This document shows positions 24,624 through 35,211 of a stretch of 64,000 bases of DNA, one piece after another; position 1 is the stretch's first letter; the number at the start of each line of letters is the position of its first letter. A program made the position numbers and the translations under genes. Location: NCBI RefSeq assembly GCF_900239495.1, contig NZ_OENE01000015.1, forward strand, positions 110,300-174,299, written 5' to 3'. The notes beneath the pieces are model-generated. The model had not been told where the DNA came from. It made no database searches and was given only the letters and a program-made list of their open reading frames with translations. The stretch is from Tenacibaculum finnmarkense genomovar ulcerans (GTDB lineage Bacteria; Bacteroidota; Bacteroidia; Flavobacteriales; Flavobacteriaceae).

Positions 24624-26660
24624 TTATTCTTGTTTAAAATCAGTATTAAATAAGGCATCATCTACAAAATTAGGAACGGTAACTTGCAATTCCTTTTCAG
24701 ACTTCATAGCACGTTTAATTGCAAAAACAGCGCCTTTATTTCTCGCCCAACTTCTTCGTGCAATTCCGTTATTTACATCCCAAAAAAGCATTGATTTTAA
24801 GCGTTTTGATGCTGCCTTAGAACCATCAAGAAGCATGCCAAAACCACCGTTGATAACTTCACCCCAGCCAACGCCACCACCATTATGGATAGACACCCAA
24901 GTAGCACCTCTAAAACTATCGCCAATTACATTTTGAATTGCCATATCAGCGGTGTAACGAGAACCATCGTAAATATTTGAAGTTTCTCGATATGGCGAAT
25001 CGGTACCCGAAACATCATGATGATCACGCCCTAAAACAACCTTTCCTATCTTCCCTTTTTTAATCGCTTTATTAAAAGCTTCGGCAATTTTTGCACGTCC
25101 TTCTGCATCGGCATATAAAATACGTGCCTGCGAACCGACGACTAATTTATTTTCTTGTGCGCCTTTAATCCATTGAATATTATCCGCCATTTGCTGTTGA
25201 ATTTCAACAGGAGAATTCTTTCTGATTTTCTCTAAAACTTTACAAGCGATCGCATCTGTTTTGGCTAAATCTTCAGGATTTCCCGAAGCACAAACCCAAC
25301 GAAAAGGACCAAAACCATAATCAAAACACATCGGTCCCATAATATCTTGCACATAACTAGAGTAGGCAAAAACTTCGCTTCCTAATTTTGAATTATCCAC
25401 CGTACAAAAAGCATCATTTTCATCTTTATGAACCGTTGCTCCTGCTCTACTTGCTTCTAATAAAAAGGCATTTCCGTAATCAAAGAAATATGTTCCTTTT
25501 TCAGTATGTTTATTAATCGCTTTTGCATGACGACGCAAGGTTTCCTGTACTTTTTCTTTGAATAATTCAGGCTCATTTGCCATCATTTCATTGGCATCAT
25601 CAAAAGAAATATCGGCAGGATAATAACCACCCGCCCAAGGATTATGTAACGATGTTTGATCCGAACCTAAATCGACAGGTACATTTTCTTTGTCAAATTT
25701 CTCCCAAACATCTACGATATTTCCTAAATAAGCAATTGAAACTGTTTCTTGATTTTCTTTTGCAATGCGAACACGCGCCACTAAAACATCTAAATCGGTG
25801 ATTTTTTCATCAATCCAACCTTGCGATAAACGTATTTCTGTAATCTTTGGGTTTACCTCAGCACAAACCGTAATACAACCTGCAATGCTTCCTGCTTTTG
25901 GTTGTGCGCCACTCATTCCGCCTAAACCTGCGGTTAAAAAGACATTTCCTTTAGGTGATTTTTTAATTTTTCGAAACGCATTTAATACCGTAATTGTAGT
26001 TCCATGCACAATTCCTTGCGGACCAATATACATATAACTACCTGCGGTCATTTGCCCATATTGGGTAACTCCTAAGGCGTTGAATTTCTCTAAATCATCA
26101 GGTTTTGAATAATTTGGAATCATCATTCCGTTAGTAACCACCACTCTTGGAGCGTCTTTATGCGAAGGAAATAAACCCATCGGATGCCCAGAATACATGG
26201 TTAAAGTTTGAGTATCTGTCATTTCAGACAAATATTTCATAGTTAATAAATATTGCGCCCAGTTAGAAAAAACGCCACCATTTCCGCCGTAGGTAATTAA
26301 TTCATGCGGATGTTGGGCTACCGCATAATCTAAATTATTCTGAATCATTAACATGATTGCTTTTGCCTGGCTACATTTCCCTGGATATTCGTTAATATCT
26401 CTTGCCTTCATTTTATAAGTAGGACGAAAACGGTACATATATATTCGTCCGTAATCTTCTAATTCTTTAGCAAATTCAGGCAATAAAACAGCATGATGTT
26501 TTGCATCAAAATAACGCAAAGCATTTTTTAGCGCTAATTTTTTTTCTTCGGATGTTAAAATATCTTTACGTTTCGGAGCCCTATTTATTGACGATTCGTA
26601 CACGGGCATTTCAGGTAATTCATTAGGAATACCTTGCTTAATTTGTTTTTTAAATGACAT
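24624..26660 (-). CDS. hutU: urocanate hydratase
   Basis: 678 residues from the ATG at 26660 (MSFKKQIKQGIPNELP); upstream ATGs at 26663 and 26681 exist, the latter inside hutH. It converts urocanate to imidazolonepropionate, the second step of histidine breakdown. Recognisable are ALRYFDAKHH, MYSGHPMGLFPS, the NAD-binding GLGGMSGAQPKA, PFRWVCASGNPEDL and RDHHDVSGTDSPYRETSNI. It is longer than the 550-residue proteobacterial enzyme, as is usual for the Bacteroidota type. It follows hutH by 14 bases. hutI and hutG are not in the window. Confidence 0.95.
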   Translation of the reverse strand: MSFKKQIKQGIPNELPEMPVYESSINRAPKRKDILTSEEKKLALKNALRYFDAKHHAVLLPEFAKELEDYGRIYMYRFRPTYKMKARDINEYPGKCSQAKAIMLMIQNNLDYAVAQHPHELITYGGNGGVFSNWAQYLLTMKYLSEMTDTQTLTMYSGHPMGLFPSHKDAPRVVVTNGMMIPNYSKPDDLEKFNALGVTQYGQMTAGSYMYIGPQGIVHGTTITVLNAFRKIKKSPKGNVFLTAGLGGMSGAQPKAGSIAGCITVCAEVNPKITEIRLSQGWIDEKITDLDVLVARVRIAKENQETVSIAYLGNIVDVWEKFDKENVPVDLGSDQTSLHNPWAGGYYPADISFDDANEMMANEPELFKEKVQETLRRHAKAINKHTEKGTYFFDYGNAFLLEASRAGATVHKDENDAFCTVDNSKLGSEVFAYSSYVQDIMGPMCFDYGFGPFRWVCASGNPEDLAKTDAIACKVLEKIRKNSPVEIQQQMADNIQWIKGAQENKLVVGSQARILYADAEGRAKIAEAFNKAIKKGKIGKVVLGRDHHDVSGTDSPYRETSNIYDGSRYTADMAIQNVIGDSFRGATWVSIHNGGGVGWGEVINGGFGMLLDGSKAASKRLKSMLFWDVNNGIARRSWARNKGAVFAIKRAMKSEKELQVTVPNFVDDALFNTDFKQE

Positions 26661-26674
26661 CATAATTTCTTTTT

Positions 26675-28162
26675 TTAACAAACTTTAAACTCTTGATTTT
26701 TAACCATCTTAATTAACGCATTAATATCATCTTTCAAAATACGATCTTCCTCTAATTTAGCTACTTTATTTCTGATAATTTTAAAATTTTCTTCTAAAAT
26801 TGGCGAAAAAGTATTTGGTCTTCTAAAATCCATTGCCTGTGCTGCGTACATTAATTCGATGGCTAATATTTTATCTAAATTTCCTAATATTTGATTGAAT
26901 TTTCTTCCTGAAATACTTCCCATAGATACATGATCTTCCTGCCCTAATGAGGTTGGCACACTATCTGCCGAAGGCGGAAAACATAAGGATTTATTTTCGG
27001 TAACCAAAGCTGCCGTGGTATATTGAGGAATCATAAAACCAGAATTTAAACCACCTGCCGATGTTAATAACCTTGGCAAACCGTGCTTTCCTTCTAGCAA
27101 TAAATAACAACGTCTGTCGGCTATATTTCCTAATTCAGAAACTGCAATTGATGTATAATCTAACGCCATTGCTAAAGGCTGTCCGTGAAAATTACCTCCC
27201 GAAATTGCTTCGGTTTCACTCAGTACAATTGGGTTATCGGTTACAGAATTCATTTCTATTTCTGCCAATTCTTTTAAATGTGCATAGGCATTTCTTGACG
27301 CTCCATGAACCTGTGGCATACAACGAATCGAATACGGGTCTTGCACTCTTTCGAATGTCGTATCAGCAACATTTTCAGAATCTTTTAAAAGCATTCTCAT
27401 GCGTTCAGCTACTTTTAAATTCCCTTTAAACGGGCGAATTAAATGCAATTCTTCTTTAAACGGCGATACATTTCCTGAATATCCTTCTAAGGTCATTGCC
27501 CCAGTAACATCGGCTAAATCTAACACATATTCCATTTTTTTCAAGCCTAAAATAGCGTGCGATAATATAAATTGCGTACCATTAATTAAACCTAATCCTT
27601 CTTTTGCCATTAATGTTAAAGGCTGTAAATTATGCTTTTTTAACACTTCTTTTGCTGAAATAATTTCTTCGGATTGCCAGAACTCTCCTTCTCCTAACAA
27701 CGGTAAAAACAAGTGTGACAACGGCGCTAAATCACCAGAAGCGCCTACCGAACCTTGCTCAGGAACAACAGGTAATAAATCGTTTTCAATAAAATAGATA
27801 ATACGTTCAATTAGCTCTAAACGAACCCCTGAAAAACCTTGACAAAGTGCATGAACCTTACAAATCATCATCATTTTTGACAATTCTTTATCAATAGGAT
27901 TACCAACACCAACAGCATGGGTTATCAATAAATTTTCTTGTAATTTACTGGTTTCTTCAGGCGATATTTGCACGTCGCACAAAGGACCAAAACCGGTGTT
28001 AATTCCGTAAACAGCAGCGGTTGAATTTGCCATTACCTCCACCTTTGTTCTACATTCCTTTATTTTAATTGCGGCATCGCTTGTAACCACCGCTTTTAAA
28101 GTTCCTTTTGATATTTCAATAACTTTATTTACCGTTAAGGCATCTATTCCGTACTTAAACAT
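26675..28162 (-). CDS. hutH: histidine ammonia-lyase
   Basis: 495 residues. It deaminates histidine to urocanate. The autocatalytic MIO cofactor is formed from Ala-Ser-Gly at 141-143 (GSVGASGDLAPLSH). Other family marks are YGINTGFGPL, the conserved QDPYSIRCMPQVHGA and the FRRPNTFSP-type C-terminal segment. It is the first gene of hutH-hutU, with a -7 box TAACTTTG at 28184-28191 and a divergent LysR regulator that is the obvious candidate controller. Confidence 0.96.
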   Translation of the reverse strand: MFKYGIDALTVNKVIEISKGTLKAVVTSDAAIKIKECRTKVEVMANSTAAVYGINTGFGPLCDVQISPEETSKLQENLLITHAVGVGNPIDKELSKMMMICKVHALCQGFSGVRLELIERIIYFIENDLLPVVPEQGSVGASGDLAPLSHLFLPLLGEGEFWQSEEIISAKEVLKKHNLQPLTLMAKEGLGLINGTQFILSHAILGLKKMEYVLDLADVTGAMTLEGYSGNVSPFKEELHLIRPFKGNLKVAERMRMLLKDSENVADTTFERVQDPYSIRCMPQVHGASRNAYAHLKELAEIEMNSVTDNPIVLSETEAISGGNFHGQPLAMALDYTSIAVSELGNIADRRCYLLLEGKHGLPRLLTSAGGLNSGFMIPQYTTAALVTENKSLCFPPSADSVPTSLGQEDHVSMGSISGRKFNQILGNLDKILAIELMYAAQAMDFRRPNTFSPILEENFKIIRNKVAKLEEDRILKDDINALIKMVKNQEFKVC

Positions 28163-28183
28163 TGGCTTCTATTTTATTTTACA

Positions 28184-28240
28184 CAAAGTTATTTATATTT
28201 TTGATACCTAATAAGACTTAAAAAGTTATCAATTGATACC
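28184..28240. promoter_or_regulatory. hutH/lysR divergent promoters and candidate operator
   Basis: Two -7 boxes lie back to back: TAACTTTG on the minus strand (28184-28191, hutH) and TATTTTTG on the plus strand (28196-28203, lysR). Beyond lies a perfect palindrome TATCAATTGATA (28227-28238), and the octamer TTGATACC occurs twice, at 28201-28208 and 28233-28240. The layout is what LysR autoregulation with target activation or repression would need. Confidence 0.55.
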
Positions 28241-28241
28241 C

Positions 28242-29138
28242 ATGAGTAATCAAAGAAGTAATCAAACAGAACTACGCCATCTTCGTTATTTTTTAGCGGT
28301 TGCCGAATGTTTACATTTCAGAAAAGCAGCAGAACGCTTGTTTATTTCGCAACCAGGATTAAGCCGACAAATTAAACAAATGGAAGCCGATTTAGAAGTG
28401 CAATTATTTGTGCGTCATAACAGAAAAGTAGCATTAACCGAAGCGGGAAGCTATTTAAAGGTAGCACTTACTCAAAATTTAAAAAACCTAAATCATATTT
28501 TTGAACATGCCAAATTGCTACAGGAAGGTAAAAATGGGCATTTGAATTTTGGTTATGTAGGTTCTGCAATGCAAGAAATCATCCCTAATTTATTGATTGA
28601 ATTTAAAAAAGACCACCCAAATGTGCAATTCGGATTGCAAGAAATGGACAATCAAAAACAAATTGACAGCCTGCTTTCTAAAGATATTGATATTGGTTTT
28701 GTAAGGCTAGATAGAGTCCCTAGAGGACTTGCCATTCAGCCGATTTTAAAAGAGCCGTTTTGCTTGGTTTTACCGAAAAATCACCCTGTAAATAATGATA
28801 CTTTTAAAGGGTTATCGGCATTAAAAAACGAATCATTTATTCTTTTTGATCCGTCTTATAGTCCTTCTTATCATGAAAAAGTAATGCAAATTTTTGATGA
28901 TGCTAAATTCGCTCCTATAATATCGCATAATACCATTCATGCAGCTTCAATTTATAAATTAGTGGAAAATAATTTTGGTTTATCAATTGTTCCCAAATCG
29001 CTACAATATGGCTATGATATGGGCGTAAAATTTATTGACCTTACCACTATAAAACAACGCACTACCTTGTCGGTTGTTTGGCATAAAAATAATAGCAATC
29101 CTATTTTAAAATCACTACTAGAAAAAACAATACCTTAA
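28242..29138 (+). CDS. LysR-family transcriptional regulator (probable hut regulator)
   Basis: 298 residues from the ATG at 28242; a TTG nine bases upstream is not preferred. The N-terminal winged HTH (about 10-70) reads LRHLRYFLAVAECLHFRKAAERLFISQPGLSRQIKQME, typical LysR. The C-terminal substrate-binding domain (about 95-295) has GYVGSAMQEIIPNLL and DIGFVRLDRVPRGL. It is divergent from hutH with overlapping promoter elements, so regulation of histidine breakdown is the simplest inference; the inducer could be urocanate or histidine. Confidence 0.92.
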   Translation: MSNQRSNQTELRHLRYFLAVAECLHFRKAAERLFISQPGLSRQIKQMEADLEVQLFVRHNRKVALTEAGSYLKVALTQNLKNLNHIFEHAKLLQEGKNGHLNFGYVGSAMQEIIPNLLIEFKKDHPNVQFGLQEMDNQKQIDSLLSKDIDIGFVRLDRVPRGLAIQPILKEPFCLVLPKNHPVNNDTFKGLSALKNESFILFDPSYSPSYHEKVMQIFDDAKFAPIISHNTIHAASIYKLVENNFGLSIVPKSLQYGYDMGVKFIDLTTIKQRTTLSVVWHKNNSNPILKSLLEKTIP

Positions 29139-29215
29139 CCAATAGCTTACTAAAACAATATACTTTCCAAAATATAAATGCTTATTTTTACACACAAACC
29201 ACCCCTTATAATTCT

Positions 29216-29539
29216 ATGATTTTTATTTCAAAATTTCTTATTCCTAAAGGATTTGTTGGGCTCACTTTGTTTCCCTTTATCTTTCTAAAAAGAAAAGAAT
29301 TAAAAGACAATTATATTTTAATAAATCACGAAAAAATTCACCTAAAACAACAGCTAGAATTACTCGTTATTTTCTTTTATCTTTTTTATGGCATCGAGTG
29401 GCTTGTAAAATGTTTTAAATATAAAAACGGATATTTAGCGTATAAAAACATCAGTTTTGAAAGAGAATCTTACCAAAATGAAGACAATTTATACTACCTT
29501 GAATCGCGTAAAAAATGGGCTTTTATTCATTATTTATAA
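29216..29539 (+). CDS. small membrane protein with HExxH motif
   Basis: 107 residues. A hydrophobic segment near 10-25, then ILINHEKIHLKQQLELL (about 35-51), a second hydrophobic segment (LVIFFYLFYGIEWLV) and a conserved C-terminus AYKNISFERESYQNE. HEKIH fits the zinc-protease motif HExxH, and the downstream FERESYxNE Glu could be a third ligand. I recognise this as a family found across Bacteroidota and annotated as hypothetical. It may be a minimal membrane metallopeptidase, but no activity is known. Confidence 0.7.
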   Translation: MIFISKFLIPKGFVGLTLFPFIFLKRKELKDNYILINHEKIHLKQQLELLVIFFYLFYGIEWLVKCFKYKNGYLAYKNISFERESYQNEDNLYYLESRKKWAFIHYL

Positions 29540-29610
29540 GTCGTAAAGAATTGCTGTCTTTTTTAATAAATTCGTAAATTGCTTCATTAATTTGATTTAA
29601 AGCACTACGG

Positions 29611-32600
29611 ATGAGAAAAATAACACCCTATAAACCAACAAACAAAATACGAATTGTAACGGCTGCTTCATTATTTGACGGGCACGATGCTGCCATAAAT
29701 ATTATGCGTCGAATTATTCAATCCACAGGTGTTGAAGTAATTCATTTAGGGCACGACAGAAGCGTTGAAGAGGTTGTTAATTGTGCTATTCAAGAAGATG
29801 CCAATGCTATTGCCATGACCTCTTATCAAGGCGGACATATCGAGTATTTTAAATATATGTTCGATTTATTAAAAGAAAAAGCTGCTAGTCATATCAAAAT
29901 TTTTGGTGGCGGTGGCGGTGTAATTCTTCCTGAAGAAATTAAAGAATTGATGGATTATGGAATTACACGTATTTATTCTCCTGATGATGGACGCGCACTA
30001 GGATTGCAAGGAATGATTAACGATGTGGTTAAAACTTCTGATTTTGCCATTGGCGATGTTTTAAATGATGAAATAAATCATTTATCAAAAAAAGATATTG
30101 GAAGTATTGCCCGTATTATTTCTTCCGCAGAAAATTTTCCTGAAGTAGCAAAAGAAACGTTACGTACAATTCACGAAAAAAATAAAAATTCGAAAACACC
30201 TGTTTTAGGGATTACAGGAACTGGTGGTGCTGGAAAATCATCTTTAGTTGATGAATTAGTACGCAGGTTTTTAATAGATTTCCCTAAAAAAACTATCGGA
30301 ATTATTTCTGTTGATCCTTCAAAAAGAAAAACTGGAGGTGCTTTATTAGGCGACCGTATTCGTATGAATGCCATTAATAACGACCGTGTTTATATGCGTT
30401 CGTTAGCAACTCGTCAATCGAATTTAGCGTTATCAAAATATGTAAATGAAGCTATTGAGGTTTTAAAAGCCGCAGAATTTGATTTAATCATTTTAGAAAC
30501 CTCTGGAATTGGGCAATCTGATACCGAAATTATAGAACATTCTGATACCTCATTATATGTAATGACGCCAGAATTTGGGGCTGCAACACAATTAGAAAAA
30601 ATCGATATGCTTGATTTTGCTGATTTAGTAGCGATTAATAAATTTGACAAACGTGGCGCTTTAGATGCTATTCGAGATGTGAAAAAGCAATATATGCGCA
30701 ACAATAATTTGTGGGATATTCATATGGATGATATGCCTGTTTTTGGAACAATTGCTTCTCAATTTAATGATCCTGGAATGAATACCTTGTACAAGCGTAT
30801 TATGGATAAAATCGTTGAAAAAACAGGCGTTGATTTAAAATCAGAAATGGAAATCACCAAAGAAATGTCTGAAAAAATCTTTGTAATTCCACCACGAAGA
30901 GTTCGTTATTTATCTGAAATATCAGAAAGTAATAGAGCTTATGATCAAAAAGTAGATAGCCAAGTTATTGTTGCTCAAAAATTATATGGTATTGTTCAAA
31001 CCATTTTATCTATTCTTCCCAAGGAAATAAAAGAAGATTTTTTATCTAAAAATGGATTAGAACAAGATGATATTTTAAAAGAAACTCCAAAAGATGAAAT
31101 TGATTTTGCTAAATTATTAATAGCACAATTCGATAAAGTAAAACTAAATCTTGATCCTCATAATTGGGAAGTAATTTTAAATTGGAAAACCAAAGTTCAA
31201 AAATATAAAGACCCTGTTTATAGCTTTAAAGTAAGAGATAAAGTAATTAATATTGATACGCACAGTGAATCTTTATCGCATACACAAATTCCGAAAGTAG
31301 CTTTACCAAAATACCAAGCTTGGGGCGATTTATTACGTTGGAATTTACAAGAAAATGTTCCTGGTGAGTTTCCATATACCGCAGGATTATATCCATTTAA
31401 AAGAACTGGTGAAGACCCAACACGAATGTTTGCTGGTGAAGGAGGACCAGAACGTACCAACAGACGTTTTCATTATGTAAGTTTAGGAATGCCTGCAAAG
31501 CGTTTATCAACTGCTTTTGATTCGGTTACTTTATACGGAAATGATCCTGGTAGAAGACCCGATATTTACGGAAAAATAGGAAATGCAGGAGTTTCTATTT
31601 GTTGTTTAGATGATGCTAAAAAATTGTTTTCTGGTTTCGAATTAACACATGCTTTAACTTCTGTAAGTTTAACAATTAATGGTCCTGCGCCGATGTTGTT
31701 AGGTTTTTTTATGAATGCGGCAATCGATCAGAATTGTGAAAAACACATCAAAGAAAATAATTTAGAGGATTTAGTTGAGTCTAAATTCAATGAAATTTAT
31801 GATTCAAAAGGTTTAGAAAGACCGACATATCAAGGAGATTTACCTCAAGGAAATGATGGTTTAGGATTGATGCTTTTAGGATTAACTGGCGATATGATTT
31901 TACCTGCGGATGTATATGCTGAAATCAAAAAAACTACCTTAGCACAGGTTCGTGGTACGGTTCAAGCGGATATTTTAAAAGAAGATCAAGCTCAAAATAC
32001 CTGTATCTTTTCAACAGAATTTGCCTTGCGTTTAATGGGTGATGTGCAAGAATATTTTATAAAAGAACAGGTTCGTAATTTTTATTCGGTTTCAATTTCT
32101 GGATATCATATTGCCGAAGCTGGTGCAAATCCGATTACGCAGCTTGCATTAACACTATCCAACGGATTTACTTATGTTGAATATTATTTATCTCGTGGAA
32201 TGGATATTAATAAATTTGGACCTAATTTATCGTTCTTTTTCTCTAACGGAATTGACCCTGAATATTCAGTAATTGGTCGTGTTGCTCGTAAAATTTGGGC
32301 AAAAGCCATGAAACATAAATACGGAGCAAACTCAAGAGCGCAAATGTTAAAATATCATATTCAAACCTCTGGGCGGTCTTTACATGCTCAGGAAATTGAT
32401 TTTAATGATATTCGTACAACCTTACAAGCTTTATATGCGATTAACGATAATTGTAATTCGCTACACACAAATGCTTACGACGAAGCAATAACAACGCCTA
32501 CCGAAGAATCTGTACGTAGAGCGATGGCAATTCAATTAATCATCAATAAAGAATTAGGATTAACTAAAAATGAAAACCCGATTCAAGGTGCTTTTATTAT

Positions 32601-33051
32601 TGAAGAATTAACCGATTTAGTGGAAGATGCGGTATTAACTGAATTTGATAGAATTACAGAACGTGGCGGTGTTTTAGGTGCAATGGAAACCATGTATCAG
32701 CGTTCTAAAATACAAGAAGAAAGCTTGTATTACGAAACTTTAAAGCATAATGGAGAATTTCCAATTATCGGTGTAAATACTTTTTTAAGTTCGAAAGGTT
32801 CGCCAACGGTACAACCTGCGGAAGTTATTCGTGCAACCGAGCAAGAAAAACAATTTCAGATTCAAACCAAAGAATTAGTGAACAAAGCCAATGAGATAAA
32901 AGCGCAAGAACAGCTAGTTATTTTACAAAAAGCAGCGGTTCAAAATGATAATTTATTCGATAAATTAATGGAAGCAACAAAATTCTGTTCGTTAGGGCAG
33001 ATTACCGAAGCTTTATTTAAAGTTGGTGGTCAGTATAGAAGGAATATGTAA
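29611..33051 (+). CDS. icmF: fused acyl-CoA mutase with G-protein chaperone (IcmF type)
   Basis: 1,146 residues with the three-part IcmF architecture. Residues 12-150 bind adenosylcobalamin (FDGHDAAIN, axial His25; [12 protein letters not shown]). Residues about 195-450 are a MeaB/MeaI-type GTPase ([14 protein letters not shown]-loop, ETSGIGQSD switch, NKFD specificity). Residues about 590-1,146 are the mutase barrel ([25 protein letters not shown]). IcmF interconverts isobutyryl-CoA and butyryl-CoA, and some relatives act on pivalyl-CoA. The order B12-GTPase-mutase distinguishes it from methylmalonyl-CoA mutase, a common mis-annotation. Single gene, no terminator clearly seen. Confidence 0.92.
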   Translation: MRKITPYKPTNKIRIVTAASLFDGHDAAINIMRRIIQSTGVEVIHLGHDRSVEEVVNCAIQEDANAIAMTSYQGGHIEYFKYMFDLLKEKAASHIKIFGGGGGVILPEEIKELMDYGITRIYSPDDGRALGLQGMINDVVKTSDFAIGDVLNDEINHLSKKDIGSIARIISSAENFPEVAKETLRTIHEKNKNSKTPVLGITGTGGAGKSSLVDELVRRFLIDFPKKTIGIISVDPSKRKTGGALLGDRIRMNAINNDRVYMRSLATRQSNLALSKYVNEAIEVLKAAEFDLIILETSGIGQSDTEIIEHSDTSLYVMTPEFGAATQLEKIDMLDFADLVAINKFDKRGALDAIRDVKKQYMRNNNLWDIHMDDMPVFGTIASQFNDPGMNTLYKRIMDKIVEKTGVDLKSEMEITKEMSEKIFVIPPRRVRYLSEISESNRAYDQKVDSQVIVAQKLYGIVQTILSILPKEIKEDFLSKNGLEQDDILKETPKDEIDFAKLLIAQFDKVKLNLDPHNWEVILNWKTKVQKYKDPVYSFKVRDKVINIDTHSESLSHTQIPKVALPKYQAWGDLLRWNLQENVPGEFPYTAGLYPFKRTGEDPTRMFAGEGGPERTNRRFHYVSLGMPAKRLSTAFDSVTLYGNDPGRRPDIYGKIGNAGVSICCLDDAKKLFSGFELTHALTSVSLTINGPAPMLLGFFMNAAIDQNCEKHIKENNLEDLVESKFNEIYDSKGLERPTYQGDLPQGNDGLGLMLLGLTGDMILPADVYAEIKKTTLAQVRGTVQADILKEDQAQNTCIFSTEFALRLMGDVQEYFIKEQVRNFYSVSISGYHIAEAGANPITQLALTLSNGFTYVEYYLSRGMDINKFGPNLSFFFSNGIDPEYSVIGRVARKIWAKAMKHKYGANSRAQMLKYHIQTSGRSLHAQEIDFNDIRTTLQALYAINDNCNSLHTNAYDEAITTPTEESVRRAMAIQLIINKELGLTKNENPIQGAFIIEELTDLVEDAVLTEFDRITERGGVLGAMETMYQRSKIQEESLYYETLKHNGEFPIIGVNTFLSSKGSPTVQPAEVIRATEQEKQFQIQTKELVNKANEIKAQEQLVILQKAAVQNDNLFDKLMEATKFCSLGQITEALFKVGGQYRRNM

Positions 33052-33252
33052 TAAATATTCCTAAAATTAACAGATTACACGCTACAGGATTTAAAAAATG
33101 ATGAGCTAGTCTAATCGTATTTTCTTATTATATAAAAAAACAGGTGTATTTAATACATAATAAACAATGATAAAAGTCATTAAATGACATAAATAGTAAG
33201 CGTAAATTTACAGTATTAAATTAATTTAGACCAACCAATTAAAAAACTACTT

Positions 33253-33675
33253 ATGATATTAAACGCAACAGAAGGACAGTTAGAAATTACAATGGACAAA
33301 CCAGCTTTTAACAAGTTTTCCTTTAAAGATGCTGGCTTAAAAGAAGATTCATACACTGTTGAAGGTGGTAACTTACGTTTAAAAATAGCATTAGGATATA
33401 TTCAAGATTACCGTTTTTTTAAAATGCCTGTTATCGAATTAGAATACGAAAACAACATCAAAGAAAGTGGATGGATTGTTGAATTTAATGGTGAAAACAT
33501 TTTAGAAGCAAAAGATCATTCTGGTTCTAAAACTGTTTTATTATTAAACCGTAATAAAATGAGTAAATTAGTACATCGTCATGAAAATACCTTAATTATT
33601 CATGGTGATTTTTCTGAAGCAGTAAAAATTAAAAACACCAGTACGCTTAACTTATTAGAAGCGCCAAGTCATTAA
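33253..33675 (+). CDS. hypothetical protein (140 residues)
   Basis: 140 residues, no signal peptide or membrane segment, beta-rich with short helices (MILNATEGQLEITMDKPAFNK; GWIVEFNGENILEAKDHSG; LVHRHENTLIIHGDF). It is probably cytoplasmic. A strong intrinsic terminator follows (33704-33737) and a 200-base spacer precedes it, so it is expressed alone. I do not recognise the family. Confidence 0.75.
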   Translation: MILNATEGQLEITMDKPAFNKFSFKDAGLKEDSYTVEGGNLRLKIALGYIQDYRFFKMPVIELEYENNIKESGWIVEFNGENILEAKDHSGSKTVLLLNRNKMSKLVHRHENTLIIHGDFSEAVKIKNTSTLNLLEAPSH

Positions 33676-33703
33676 TATTTTTAGTATTTTTTTTTCATAT
33701 ACC

Positions 33704-33737
33704 AAAATCCTCAAGTAAATTACTTGAGGATTTTTTC
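33704..33737 (+). terminator. intrinsic terminator after the 140-residue gene
   Basis: AAAATCCTCAAGTAA is followed directly by its reverse complement TTACTTGAGGATTTT and further T residues. Confidence 0.85.
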
Positions 33738-34246
33738 TATTCACTAAATACAATCGAAAACTTCATAGCAAAAGCATCCGATTGCACTTTTATTCGCAAT
33801 TACGTTATCTCATCATAGCGGTGTTTTGATAACGTATTAACAAATTATATTCTCTTCTTTCTTTTTCTAAATTTCCCCACTTAAAATAAAACACTCCAAA
33901 ACTGTAATTTTTCTATAATTTTCATATTCTCTATTTTTAATAATTCTATTTCTTTTCATTTTAGCTAAATGATAAATAAGTAATTTCCTCTTTTAAATTC
34001 CAATCATCAGCGATGTATAATTTAGCATCATTATAAGTCGTTGCTCTTGTTTGTTTTTTTCTTGAGAAGTATTTTCTACCTCACTTACCTCTTCGAGTTC
34101 TTTCATAATAATTTTGTTTTTAATTTATACTACAAAGTAACAGCTTCGTTTTCCACGAAAACAGGAAAACAAAAAGATTTCCCATTTTGATGGAAAATCA
34201 AGGCGTATATTTGAAATGAAAAAGAAGTGAAAATTTAAAAAAATCT
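33738..34246. other. intergenic region with a decayed small ORF
   Basis: Contains an 8-bp inverted pair ACGTTATC/GATAACGT near 33803-33834 and the broken minus-strand ORF 33961-34106. Otherwise A/T-rich with nothing supported. Confidence 0.5.
33961..34106 (-). pseudogene. broken small ORF upstream of the WYL regulator
   Basis: From ATG at 34106 the frame gives MKELEEVSEVENTSQEKNKQ and stops at 33993 after 37 codons. A shift by one frame near 34035 continues as RATTYNDAKLYIADDWNLK and then EEITYLSFS, to a stop at 33961. The second part reads like real protein. This suggests a small gene split by a frameshift, or a small ORF with chance continuation. It faces away from the WYL gene. Confidence 0.35.
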
Positions 34247-35143
34247 ATGAAAAATAACATCAGTAAAAAAATCCAACGACAAATTGCAATCATCAACTTT
34301 TTAAAAATCGAAACAAAATCTAGTAGCGATATTTTAAATCATCTCGCCTTTAAAGGGCATAGTAAAAGCACGAGTACTTTGAGTAATGATATTAAAAGTT
34401 TAAAAGAAAGTGGTTTCAAAATTGACGATAATACCAAAGGATATTACACCTTGTTTTTAGACGAATGTAACGAGCTTTTTTCGCATTTTGTGAAATATCA
34501 ATCGATGGCTATTGCCTATGAAAAAGCCTTGCAAATACCCGAAAAAAATTTGCAATATATTTTATTTGAACCCAATGCTTTAGAATTTAATTTAGAAATT
34601 TTCAGTACTATTTTTGATGCCATTATTACAAAAGTAGCGGTAATTTTTAAGCACGTAAATTATAAACGAAATAACGCTGTAAAAAAATATATTTTTGAAC
34701 CCTATGTGTTAAAAGAATTTCAAAATAGATGGTATGTTATTGGCAAAACCGAAAAAGGCTACCGAACTTTTTCTTTGGATAGAATTTCAGATTTACAGCT
34801 TACCAAAAATAAAATCGCTATTAATTTAGAACGTATTGAAGAAAAATTACGCTATACCGTTGGCGTGAGTTTTAATGAAGAAACCATCAAACCGATACAA
34901 ATTAAATTGAAAATTAATAATAGCCAGAAAGAATATATAAAGACAACGCCTATTTTTAAATATCAAAAAATAACCGAAGAACATGCTGATTTTTTTATCT
35001 TGAGTTTATTTGTAGGAAATTCGATAGAGCTTCATCAAAAAATATTAAAATACGGGCATAGAATTGAAGTTTTAGAACCACTTAGCTTGCGTGAAGAAAT
35101 TGCCAATGAAGTGAAAGAATTAATGAAAAATTATAATATTTAG
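34247..35143 (+). CDS. WYL-domain transcriptional regulator
   Basis: 298 residues. The N-terminal winged HTH (about 8-65: QRQIAIINFLKIETKSSSDILNHL, TLSNDIKSLKESGFKI) is followed by a WYL domain (about 110-200) with FEPYVLKEFQNRWYVIGKTEKGYRTFSLDRI, and the WCX-like C-terminal extension. WYL proteins sense nucleic acid or nucleotide ligands and often regulate defence or DNA-damage genes. None is adjacent here apart from recQ 270 bases downstream on the other strand. Target unknown. Confidence 0.88.
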   Translation: MKNNISKKIQRQIAIINFLKIETKSSSDILNHLAFKGHSKSTSTLSNDIKSLKESGFKIDDNTKGYYTLFLDECNELFSHFVKYQSMAIAYEKALQIPEKNLQYILFEPNALEFNLEIFSTIFDAIITKVAVIFKHVNYKRNNAVKKYIFEPYVLKEFQNRWYVIGKTEKGYRTFSLDRISDLQLTKNKIAINLERIEEKLRYTVGVSFNEETIKPIQIKLKINNSQKEYIKTTPIFKYQKITEEHADFFILSLFVGNSIELHQKILKYGHRIEVLEPLSLREEIANEVKELMKNYNI

Positions 35144-35211
35144 TTCTCCATTAATCCTTTTCATTGAAAAATTCACATATAATTTTATGTCTGAATTTCT
35201 TTTTTATTTTT

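Noticed and set aside
29611..33051. Annotation as methylmalonyl-CoA mutase
   Set aside because: The B12-GTPase-mutase fusion order is that of IcmF; ordinary methylmalonyl-CoA mutases have the barrel first and B12 domain last, with a separate GTPase.
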